From Dama dama (taxonomy: Eukaryota; Chordata; Mammalia; Artiodactyla; Cervidae), in assembly GCF_033118175.1 (NCBI RefSeq), contig NC_083714.1, positions 2,542,001 through 2,606,000 of the forward strand: DNA of 64,000 nt. The letters run 5' to 3'. The translations under genes and the position numbers were made by a program. Below are positions 51,383 to 62,734 of the stretch, one piece after another. The notes beneath the pieces were generated by a model that saw only the letters and a list, made by a program, of their open reading frames with translations, was not told the DNA's origin and made no database searches. The number at the start of each line of letters is the position of its first letter. Within the stretch, counting starts at the first letter, position 1.

Positions 51383-52029
51383 AGAAGCGGTGTTGAAAAA
51401 CATGAAGAGTCTGAAAATGTGTGAAAAATATGAAGAGCTTCAAAAGATGTGAAAAATATGAAGAGCTTCAAAAGCTGTCAAATGAGATGAGCATGAAACA
51501 GTCTGAAAAATAGCAGGAGCATGAAGAGGTGTTCAAAAACATGAAGATCCTGAAAAGGGGTGAAAAATATGAAGAGCTTCAAAAGGTGTCAAAATTATGA
51601 GGAGCATTAAAAGGTCTGAAAAATGGGAGGAACATGAAGCTGTGTTCAACAACATGAAGAGCCTGAAAAGGTGCGAAAAATATGAAGAGCCTGAAAAGGT
51701 ATGAAAAATATGAAGAGCTTCAAAAGGTGTCAAAAATGAAATGAGCATGAAACGGTCTGAAAAATAGGAGGAGCATTAAGCGGTGTTGAAAATCATGAAG
51801 AGCCTGAAATGTTGTGGAAAAATAGGAAGAGCTTTAAAATGTGTCAAATATATGAGGAGAATGAAACGGTCTGAAAAATAGGAGGAGCATTAAACGGTGT
51901 GGAAAAACATGAAGAGCCTGAAAAGGTGTGGAAAAATAGGAAGAGCTTCAAAATGTGTCAAATATATGAGGAGAATGAAACGGTCTGAAAAATAGGAGGA
52001 GCAAGAAATGGTCTGAAAAATAGGAAGAG
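51383..52029. repeat. 113-bp satellite, spacer between large copies A and B
   Basis: Gene-free satellite of about 650 bp. It continues the local pattern seen near 49080-49330 and 46800-47050 (GCAAGAAGCGG, then the GTGCGAAAAATATGAAGAGC monomer) and ends just before the ATATAGAAGGAGCATGAATC marker that opens copy B. Confidence 0.88.
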
Positions 52030-55000
52030 CATGAAACGGTCTGAAATATAGAAGGAGCATGAATCTCTGCTCAAATACATGAAGCGCCTGAGAAGGTGCG
52101 AAAAATATGAAGAGCTTCAAAAAGTGTGAAAAATATGAGGAGCATGAAACGTTCTGAAAAATAGGAGGAGCATGAAACGGTGTTCAAAAATATGAAGAGC
52201 CTGGAAATTGTGTGAAAAATATGAGAGCCCCAAAACGTGTCAAAAATATGAGGAGCATGAAACGGTCTGAAACATACGAGGAGCATGAAGTGGCGTTCAA
52301 AAACATAAAGAGCCTGAAAAGGTGTGAAATATATGAAGAGCTTCAAAAGCTGTCAAAAATGAGATGAGCATGAAACGGTCTGAAAAATAGGAGGAGCATG
52401 AACTGGTGCTGAAAAACATGAAGAGCCTGAAAAGGTGTGAAAAATATGAAGAGCTTCAAAAGGTGTCAAAAACGAGATGAGCATGAAACGGTCTGAAAAA
52501 TAGGAGGAGCATGAACTGGTGCTGAAAAACATGAAGAGCCTGAAAAGGTGTGAAAAATATGAAGAGCTTCAAAATGTGTGAAAAATATGAGGAGCATGAA
52601 ACGGTCTGAAAAATAGGAGGAGCATGAACTGGTGCTGAAAAACATGAAGAGCCTGAAAAGGTGTGAAAAATATGAAGAGCTTCAAAAAGTGTCAAATATA
52701 TGAGGAGAAAGAAACGGTCTGAAAAAAAGGAGGAGCATGAAGTGGTGTTCAAAAACATGAAGAGCCTGAAAAGGTGTGAAAAATATGAAGAGCTTCAAAA
52801 GCTGTCAAAAATGAGATGAGCATGAAACGGTCTGAAAAAAAGCAGGAGCATGAAGCGTTGTTGAAAATCTGGAAGAGCTTGAAAAGTTATGAAAAATATG
52901 AAGAGCTTCAAAAGGTTTCAAAAATATGAGGATCATGAAACGGTCTGAAAAATAGGAGCAACATGAAATGGTCTTAAAAATAAGAGGAGCATGAAATGGT
53001 TTTGAAAAACATGAAGAGCCTGAAAAGGTGTGAAAAATATGAAGACGTTTAAAAGTTGTCAAAAATATGAGGAGCATGAAACTTTCTGAAAAATATGAGG
53101 ATCATGAAGCGGTGTTGAAAAACATGAAGAGCCTGAAAAGGTGTGAAAAATAGGAAGAGCTTCAAAAGTTGTGAAATATATTAGGAGCATGAAACGATCT
53201 GAAAAATAGGACGAGCATGAAACGGTGTTGAAAAACATGAAGAGCCTGAAAAGGTGTGAAAAATATGAAGAGCTTCAAAACGTGTCAAAAATATGAGGAG
53301 CATGAAACGGTCTCAAGAATAGGAGGAGCATGAAACGGTCTGAAAAATATGAGGGCATGAAACTGTGTTGAAAAACATGAACAGCCTGAAATGGTGTGAA
53401 ATATATGAAGAGCTTCAAAAGGTTTCAAAAATATGAGGAGCATGAAACGATCTGAAAAATAGGAGGAGCATGAAGCGGTTTTGAAAAACATGAAGAGCCT
53501 GAAAAGGGATGGGAAATATGAAGAGCTTCAAAAGGTGTGAAATACATGAGGAGCATGAAACGGTCTGAAAAATAGGAGGAGCATGAAGCTGTGTTCAAAA
53601 ACATGAAGAGACTGAAAAGGTGCGAAAAATATGAAGAGCCTGAAAAGGTGTGAAAAATATGAAGAGCTTCAAAAAGTGTCAAATATAAGAGGATCATGAA
53701 ACGGTCTGAAAAATAGGAGCAACATGAAACGGTCTGAAAAATAAGAGGAGCATGAAATGGTGTTGAAAAAAAGGAAGAGCCTGAAAATGTGAGAAAAATA
53801 TGAACAGCTTCAAAAGGTTTCAAAAATATGAGGAGCATGAAACTTTCTGAAAAAGAGGAGGAGCAAGAACCGGTGTTGAAAAACATGAAGAGCCTGAAAA
53901 GGTGTGAAAAATATGAAGAGGTTTAAAAGGTGTCAAAAATATGAGGAGCATGAAACTTTCTGAAAAATAGGAGGATCATGAAACCGTGTTCAAAAACATG
54001 AAGAGCCTGAAAAGGTGTGAAAAATATGAAGAGCCTTAAAAAATGTCCAAAATATGAGGAGTATGAAATGGTCTGTAAAATAGCAGGAGCATGAAGCGGT
54101 GTTGAAAAACATGAAGAGCCTGAAAAGGTGTGAAAAATATGAAGAGCTTCAAAAGGTGTGAAAAATATGAAGAGCTTCAAAAGGTGTCAAAAATATGAGG
54201 AGAATGAAACGGTCTGAAAAATTGGCGGAGCATGAAACGGTGTTCAAAAACATGAAGAGCCTGAAAAGGTGTGAAAAATATGAAGAGCTTCAAAACGTGT
54301 CAAATTATGAGGAGCATGAAACGGTCTGAAAAATAGGAGGATCAAGAAGCGGTGTTGAAAAACATGAAGAGCCTGAAAATGTGTGAACAATATGAAGAGC
54401 TTCAAAAGGTGTGAAAAATATGAAGAGCTTGAAAAAGTGTCAAATATATGAGGAGAAAGAAACGGTCTGAAAAAAAGGAGGAGCATGAAGCGGTGTTCAA
54501 AAACATGAAGAGCCTGAAAAGGTGTGAAAAATATGAAGAGCTTCAAAAGCTGTCAAAAATGAGATGAGCATGAAATGGTCTGAAAAAAAGGAGGAGCATG
54601 ATGCGTTGTTGAAAATCTTGAAGAGCTTGAAAAGGTGTGAAAAATATGAAGAGCTTCAAAATGTTTCAAAAATATGAGGATCATGAAACGGTCTGAAAAA
54701 TAGGAGCAACATGAAACGGTCTGAAAAATAAGAGGAGCATGAAATGGTGTTGAAAAACAGGAAGAGCCTGAAAATGTGAGAAATATATGAAGAGCTTCAA
54801 AATGTTTCAAAAGTATGAGGAGCATGAAACTTTCTGAAAAAGAGGAGGAGCATGAACCGGTGTTGAAAAACATGAAGAGCCTGAAAAGGTGTGAAAAATA
54901 TGAAGAGGTTTAAAAGGGGTCAAAAATATGAGGAGCATGAAACTTTCTGAAAAATAGGAGGATCATGAAACCGTGTTCAAAAACATGAAGAGCCTGAAAA

Positions 55001-58000
55001 GGTGTGAAAAATATGAAGAGCCTTAAAAAATGTCAAAAATATGAGGAGTATGAAATGGTCTGAAAAATAGCAGGAGCATGAAGCGGTGTTGAAAAACATG
55101 AAGAGCCTGAAAAGGTGTGAAAAATATGAAGAGCTTCAAAAGGTGTGAAAAATATGAAGAGCTTCAAAAGGTGTCAAAAATATGAGGAGAATGAAACGGT
55201 CTGAAAAATAGGCGGAGCATGAAACGGTGTTCAAAAACATGAAGAGCCTGAAAAGGTGTGAAAAATATGAAGAGCTTCAAAAGGTGTAAAAAATGAGAGC
55301 AGCATGAAACGGTCTGAAAAATAGGAGGAGCATGAAGTGGAGCTGAGAAACATGAAGTGCCTGAAAAGGTGTGCAAAATATGAAGAGCTTCAAAAGGTGT
55401 AAAAAATGAGATGAGCATGAAACGGTCTGAAAAATAGGAGGAGCATGAACTGGTGCTGAAAAACATGAAGAGCCTGAAAAGGTGTGAAAAATATGAAGAC
55501 CTTTAAAAGGTGTGAAAAATATGACGAAAATGAAACGGTCTGAAAAATAGGAGGAGCATGAAGCTGTGTTCAAAAACATGAAGAGCCAGAAAAGGTGTGA
55601 AAAATATGAAGACCTTCAAAAAGTGTCAAAAATATGAGGAGCAAGAAACGGTCGGAAAATAGGAGGAGCATGAAACGATCTGAAAAATAGGAGGAGCATG
55701 AAGCTGTGTTCAAAAACATGAAGAGCCTGAAAAGGTGTGAAAAATATGAAGAGCTTCAAAAAGTGTCAAATATATGAGGAGAAAGAAACGGTCTGAAAAA
55801 AAGGAGGAGAATGAAGCGGTGTTCAAAAACATGAAGAGCCTGAAAAGGTGTGAAAAATATGAAGAGCTTCAAAGGTGTGAAAAATATGAAGAGCTCAAAA
55901 GCTGTCAAATGAGATGAGCATGAAACGGGCTGAAAAATATCAGGAGTATGAAGCGGTGTTCAAAAACATGAAGAGCCTGAAAAGGGGTGAAAAATATGAA
56001 GAGCTTAAAAAGGTGTCAAAATTATGAGGAGCATTAAACGGTCTGAAAAATAGGAGGAGCATGAAGCTGTGTTCAACAACATGAAGAGCCTGAAAAGGTG
56101 CGAAAAATATGAAGAGCCTGAAAAGGTGTGAAAATTATGAAGAGCTTCAAAAGGTCTCAAAAATTAGATGAGCATGAAACGGTCTGAAAAATAGGAGGAG
56201 CATTAAACGGTGTGGAAAAACATGAATAGCCTGAAAAGGAGTGGAAAAATAGGAAGAGCTTCAAAATGTGTCAAATATATGAGGAGAAGGAAACGGTCTG
56301 AAAAATATGAGGAGCATGAAACGGTCTGAAAAATAGGAAGAGCATGAAACGGACTGAAAAAATAGGAGGATCATGAAGCGGTGTTGAAAATCGTGAAGAG
56401 CCTGAAATGGTGTGAAAAATGTGAAGAGCTTCAACAGGTGTCAAAAACTTGAGGAGAATGAAACGGTCTGAAAAATAGGAGGAGCATGAAGCTGTGTTGA
56501 AAAACATGAAGAGCCTGACAAGGTGTGAAAAATATGAAGAGCTTCAAAAAGTGTCAAAAATATGAGGAGCAAGAAACGGTCTGAAAAATAGGAGTAGCAT
56601 GAAACGATCTGAAAAATAGCAGGAGCATGAAGCTGTGTTGAAAAACATGAAGAGCCTGAAAAGGCATGAAAAATATGAAGAGCTTCAAAAGGTGTAAAAA
56701 ATGAGAGCAGCATGAAACGGTCTGAAAAATAGGAGGAGCATGAAGTGGAGCTGAAAAACATGAAGTGCCTGAAAAGGTGTGCAAAATATGAAGAGCTTCA
56801 AAAGGTGTAAAAAATGAGATGAGCATGAAACGGTCTGAAAAATAGGAGGAGCATGAACTGGTGCTGAAAAACATGAAGAGCCTGAAAAGCTGTGAAAAAT
56901 ATGAAGAGCTTTAAAAGGTGTGAAAAATATGACGAGCATGAAACGGTCTGAAAAATCGGAGGAGCATGAAGCTGTGTTCAAAAACATGAAGAGCCAGAAA
57001 AGGTGTGAAAAATATGAAGAGCTTCAAAAAGTGTCAAAAGTATGAGGAGCAAGAAACGGTCGGAAAATAGGAGGAGCATGAAACGATCTGAAAAAGAGGA
57101 GGAGCATGAAGCTGTGTTCAAAAACATGAAGAGCCTGAAAAGGTGTGAAAAATATGAAGAGCTTGAAAAGGTTTAGAAAATTTGAGCAGCATGAAACGGT
57201 CTGAAATATAGGAGGAGCATGAAGTGGAGCTGAAAAACCTGAAGAGCCTGAGAAGGTGTGAAAAATATGAAGAGCTTCAAAAGGTGTGAAAAATATGAGG
57301 AGCATGAAACGGTCTGAAAAATAGGAGGAGCATGGATCGGTGTTCAAAAACATGAAGAGCCAGAAAAGGTGTGAAAAATATGAAGAGCTTCAAAAAGTGT
57401 CAAATATAAGAGGAGAAAGAAACGGTCTGAAAAAAAGGAGGAGCATGAAGCGGTGTTCAAAAACATGAAGAGCCTGAAAAGGTGTGAAAAATATGAAGAG
57501 CTTCAAAAGCTGTCAAAAATGAGATGAGCATGAAACGGTCTGAAAAAAAGGAGGAGCATGAAGCGATGTTGAAAATCTTGAAGAGCTTGAAAAGGTGTGA
57601 AAAATATGAAGAGCTTCAAAAGGTTTCAAAAATATTAGGATCATGAAACGGTCTGAAAAATAGGAGCAACATGAAACGGTCTGAAAAATAAGAGGAGCAT
57701 GAAATGGTGTTGAAAAACAGGAAGAGCCAGAAAATGTGAGAAAAATATGAACAGCGTCAAAAGGTTTCAAAAATATGAGGAGCATGAAACTTTCTGAAAA
57801 AGAGGAGGAGCATGAACCAGTGTTGAAAAACATGAAGAGCCTGAAAAGGTGTGAAAAATATGAAGAGGTTTAAAAGGTGTCAAAAATATGAGGAGCATGA
57901 AACTTTCTGAAAAATAGGAGGATCATGAAACCGTGTTCAAAAACATGAAGAGCCTGAAAAGGTGTGAAAAATATGAAGAGCCTTAAAAAATGTCAAAAAT

Positions 58001-60602
58001 ATGAGGAGTATGAAATGGTCTGTAAAATAGCAGGAGCATGAAGCGGTGTTGAAAAAATGAAGAGCCTGAAAAGGTGTGAAAAATATAAAGAGCTTCAAAA
58101 GGTGTGAAAAATATGAAGAGCTTCAAAAGGTGTCAAAAATATGAGGAGAATGAAACGGTCTGAAAAATAGGCGGAGCATGAAACGGTGTTCAAAAACATG
58201 AAGAGCCTGAAAAGGTGTGAAAAATATGAAGAGCTTCAAAACGTGTCAAAATATGAGGAGCATGAAACGGTCTGAAAAATAGGAGGAGCAAGAAGCGGTG
58301 TTGAAAAACATGAAGAGCCTGAAAATGTGTGAAAAAAATGAAGAGCTTCAAAAGGTGTGAAAAATATGAAGAGCTTCAAAAGCTGTCAAATGAGATGAGC
58401 ATGAAACGGTCTGAAAAATAGCAGGAGCATGAAGCGGTGTTCAAAAACATGAAGAGCCTGAAAAGGGGTGAAAAATATGAAGAGCTTAAAAAGGTGTCAA
58501 AATTATGAGGAGCATTAAACGGTCTGAAAAATAGGAGGAGCATTAAACGGTGTGGAAAAACATGAAGAGACTGAAAAGGTGTGGAAAAATAGGAAGAGCT
58601 TCAAAATGTGTCAAATATATGAGGAGAAGGAAACGGTCTGAAAAATAGGAGGAGCATGAAACGGTCTGAAAAATAGGAAGAGCATGAAACGGACTGAAAA
58701 ATAGGAGGATCATGAAGCGGTGTTGAAAATCGTGAAGAGCCTGAAATGGTGTGAAAAATGTGAAGAGCTTCAACAGGTGTCAAAAACTTGAGGAGAATGA
58801 AACGGTCTGAAAAATAGGAGGAGCATGAAGCTGTGTTGAAAAACATGAAGAGCCAGACAAGGTGTGAAAAATATGAAGAGCTTCAAAAAGTGTCAAAAAT
58901 ATGAGGAGCAAGAAACGGTCTGAAAAACAGGAGTAGCATGAAACGGTCTGAAAAATAGGAGGAGCATGAAGCTGTGTTGAAAAACATGAAGAGCCTGAAA
59001 AGGTGTGAAAAATATGAAGAGCTTCAAAAGGTGTAAAAAATGAGAGCAGCATGAAACGGTCTGAAAAATAGGAGGAGCATGAAGTGGAGCTGAAAAACAT
59101 GAAGTGCCTGAAAAGGTGTGCAAAATATGAAGAGCTTCAAAAGGTGTAAAAAATGAGATGAGCATGAAACGGTCTGAAAAATAGGAGGAGCATGAACTGG
59201 TGCTGAACAATATGAAGAGCCTGAAAAGGTGAGAAAAATATGAAGAGCTTTAAAAGGTGTGAAAAATATGACGAGCATGAAACGGTCTGAAAAATTGGAG
59301 GAGCATGAAGCGTTGTTGAAAATCTTGAAGAGCTTGAAAAGGTATGAAAAATATGAAGAGCTTCAAAAGGTTTCAAAAATATGAGGATCATGAAACGGTC
59401 TGAAAAATAGGAGCAACATGAAACGGTCTGAAAAATAAGAGGAGCATGAAATGGTGTTGAAAAACAGGAAGAGCCTGAAAATGTGAGAAAAATATGAAGA
59501 GCTTCAAAAGGTTTCAAACATATGAGGAGCATGAAACTTTCTGAAAAAGAGGAGGATCATGAAACCGTTTTCAAAAACATGAAGAGCCTGAAAAGGTGTG
59601 AAAAATATGAAGAGCTTCAAAAGGTGTAAAAAATGAGAGCAGCATGAAACGGTCTGAAAAATAGCAGGAGCATGAAGTGGAGCTGAAAAACATGAAGTGC
59701 CTGAAAAGGTGTGCAAAATATGAAGAGCTTCAAAAGGTGTAAAAAATGAGATGAGCATGAAACGGTCTGAAAAATATGAGGAGCATGAACTGGTGCTGAA
59801 AAACATGAAGAGCCTGAAAAGGTGTGAAAAATATGAAGAGCTTTAAAAGGTGTGAAAAATATGACGAGCATGAAACGGTCTGAAAAATAGGAGGAGCATG
59901 AAGCTGTGTTCAAAAACATGAAGAGCCAGAAAAGGTGTGAAAAATATGAAGAGCTTCAAAAAGTGTCAAAAATATGAGGAGCAAGAAACGGTCGGAAAAT
60001 AGGAGGAGCATGAAACGATCTGAAAAATAGGAGGAGCATGAAGCTGTGTTCAAAAACATGAAGAGCCTGAAAAGGTGTGAAAAATATGAAGAGCTTCAAA
60101 AGGTGTGAAAAATATGAGGAGCATGAAACGGTCTGAAAAATAGGAGGAGCATGGATCGGTGTTCAAAAACATGAAGAGCCTGAAAAGGTGTGAAAAATAT
60201 GAAGAGCTTCAAAAAGTGTCAAATATATGAGGAGAAAGAAACGGTCTGAAAAAAAGGAGGAGAATGAAGCGGTGTTCAAAAACATGAAGAGCCTGAAAAG
60301 GTGTGAAAAATATGAAGAGCTTCAAAAGCTGTCAAAAATGAGATGAGCATGAAACGGTCTGAAAAAAAGGAGGAGCACGAAGCGTTGTTGAAAATCTTGA
60401 ACAGCTTCAAAAGGTTTGAAAAATATGAAGAGCTTCAAAAGGTGTCAAAAATATGAGGAGAATGAAATGGTCTGAAAAATAGGCGGAGCATGAAACGGTG
60501 TTCAAAAACATGAAGAGCCTGAAAAGGTGTGAAAAATATGAAGAGCTTCAAAACGTGTCAAAATATGAGGAGCATGAAACGGTCTGAAAAATAGGAGGAG
60601 CA
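52030..60602. repeat. Large higher-order satellite repeat, copy B
   Basis: Copy of 42499-51382, 8.57 kb long, shorter by 113 and 198 bp through two clean losses of whole monomers. The right edge is sharp: after 60602 copy B continues with a second D monomer (GAAACGGTCTG), whereas copy A at 51382 continues GCAAGAAGCGG. The first bases differ slightly (ATCTCTGCTC here, ATCTGTGCTC in copy A). No gene is present. Confidence 0.93.
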
Positions 60603-62734
60603 TGAAACGGTCTGAAAAATAGGAGGAGCATGAAACAGTGTTGAAAAACATGAAGATCCTGAAAAGCTGTGAAATATATGAAGAGCTTCAAAAGGTGTCA
60701 AATATATGAGGAGCTTGAAACGGTCTGAAAAATAAGAGTAACGTGAAACGGTCTGATAAATAGGAGGAGCATGAAGCGGTGTTCAAAAACATGAAGAGCC
60801 TGAAAAGGTGTGAAAAATATGAAGAGCTTCAAAAGGTATGAATAATGAGAGGAGCATGAAACGGTCTGTGAAATAGGAGGAGCCTGAAGGGGTGTTCAAA
60901 AATATGAAGAGCCTGAAAAGTTGTGAAAAATATGAAGAGCTTCAAAACCTGTCAAAAATATGAGGAGCCTGAAACAGTCTCAAAAATAGGAAGAGCATTA
61001 AACGGTCTGAAAAATAGGAGGATCATGAAGCGGTGTTGAAAATCGTGAAGAGCCTGAAAAGGTGTGAAAAATGTGAAGAGCTTCAACAGGTGTCAAAAAC
61101 ATGAGAAGCATGAAACGGTCTGAAAAATAGGAGGAGTATGAAGCTGTGTTCAAAAACATGAAGAGCCAGAAAAGGTGTGAAAAATATGAAGAGCTTCAAA
61201 AAGTGTAAAAAATGAGATGAGCATGAAACGGTCTGAAAAATAGGAGGAGCATGAAGCGGTGCTGAAAAACATGAAGAGCCTGAAAAGGTTTGAAAAATAT
61301 GAAGAGCTTCACACGGTGTGAAAAATATGAGGAGCATGAAACGGTCTGAAAAATAGGAGGAGAATGAAGTGGAGCTGAAAAACATGAAGAGCCTGGAAAG
61401 GTGTGCAAAATATGAAGAGCTTCAAAAGGTGTAAAAAATGAGATGAGCATGAAACGGTCTGAAAAATAGGAGGAGAATGAAACGGTGTTCAAAAACATGA
61501 AGAGCCTGAAAAGGTGTGAAATATATGAAGAGCTTGAAAAGGTGTAAAAATATGAGGAGCATGAAACCGTCTGCAAAATAGGAGGAGCATGAAATGGTGT
61601 TCAAAAACATGAAGAGCATGAAAAGATGTGAAAATTATGAAGAGCTTCAAAAGGTGTGAAATACATGAGGAGGATTAAACGGTCTGAAAAATAGGAGGAG
61701 CATGAAGTGGTGTTCAAAAACATGAAGAGACTGAAAAGTGGTGAAAAATATGAAGAGCTTCAAAAGGTGTAAAAAATGAGATGAGCATGAAACGGTCTGA
61801 AAAATAGGAGCAGCATGAATCGGTGCTGAAAAACATGAAGAGCCTGAAAAGGTGTGAGAAATATGAAGAGCTTCAAAAGGTGTCAAAAATATGAGGAGTA
61901 TGAAACGATCTGCAAAAAATAAGGAGCAAGAAGTGGTGTTCAAAAACATGAAGAGCCTGAAAAGATGTCAAAAATATGAAGAGCTTCAAAAGGTGTCAAA
62001 AATATGAGGAGCATGAAACGGTTTGACAAATTGAAAGAGCATGAAACGGTGTTCAAAAACATGAAGAGACTGAAAAGTGGTGAAAAATATGAAGAGCTTC
62101 AAAACGTGTCAAATATATGAGGAGCATGAAACGGTCTGAAAAATAGGAGGAGCATGAAGCGGTGTTGAAAAACGTGAAGAGCCTGAAAACGTGTGAAAAA
62201 TATTAAGAGCTTCAAAAGGTGTGAAAAATATGAAGACCTTCAAAGTGTCAAAAATCGATGAGCAGGAAATGGTCTAAAAAATAGGAGAGCATGAAATGGT
62301 GTTAAAAACATGAAGAGCCTGAAAAGGTGTGAAATATATGAAGAGCTTCAAAAGGTATCAAAAATATGAGGAGAATGAAACGGTCGGAAAAATAGGAGGG
62401 GCATGAAGCGGTGTTCAAAAACATGAAGATCCTGAAAAGGTGTGAAAAATACGAAGAGCTTCAAAAGGTGTGAAATACATGAGGAGCATGAAACCATCTG
62501 AAAAATAGGAGGAGCATGAAGCGATGTTCAAAAACATGAAGAGCCTGAAAAGGTGTGAAAAAGATGAAGAGCTTCAAAAGCTGTCAAAAATATGAGGAGC
62601 ACGAAATGGTCTGAAAAATTGGAGGAGAATGAAACGGTGTTCAAAAATATGAAGAGCCTGGAATGGTGTGAAAAATATGAAGAGCCCCTATACGTGTCAA
62701 AAATATGAGGAGCATGAAACGGTCTGAAAAATAG
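60603..62734. repeat. 113-bp satellite, diverged segment right of copy B
   Basis: Gene-free satellite with units that do not match copies A or B over long stretches. It mixes variants seen elsewhere: near 62204-62300 a TATTAAGAGCTTCAAAAGG variant plus CGATGAGCAGGAAATGG, as at 7020 and 12297, and near 62640-62690 a GCCTGGAATGGTG monomer, as at 34440, 36438 and 42302. It therefore looks like an older mosaic piece between recently copied blocks. Confidence 0.88.

Noticed and set aside
42499..60602. Assembly error as the cause of the near-identical large copies
   Set aside because: Not fully excluded, but the copies differ by two whole-monomer indels and scattered substitutions, their flanks differ, and a third truncated copy exists, which fits a true higher-order repeat better.
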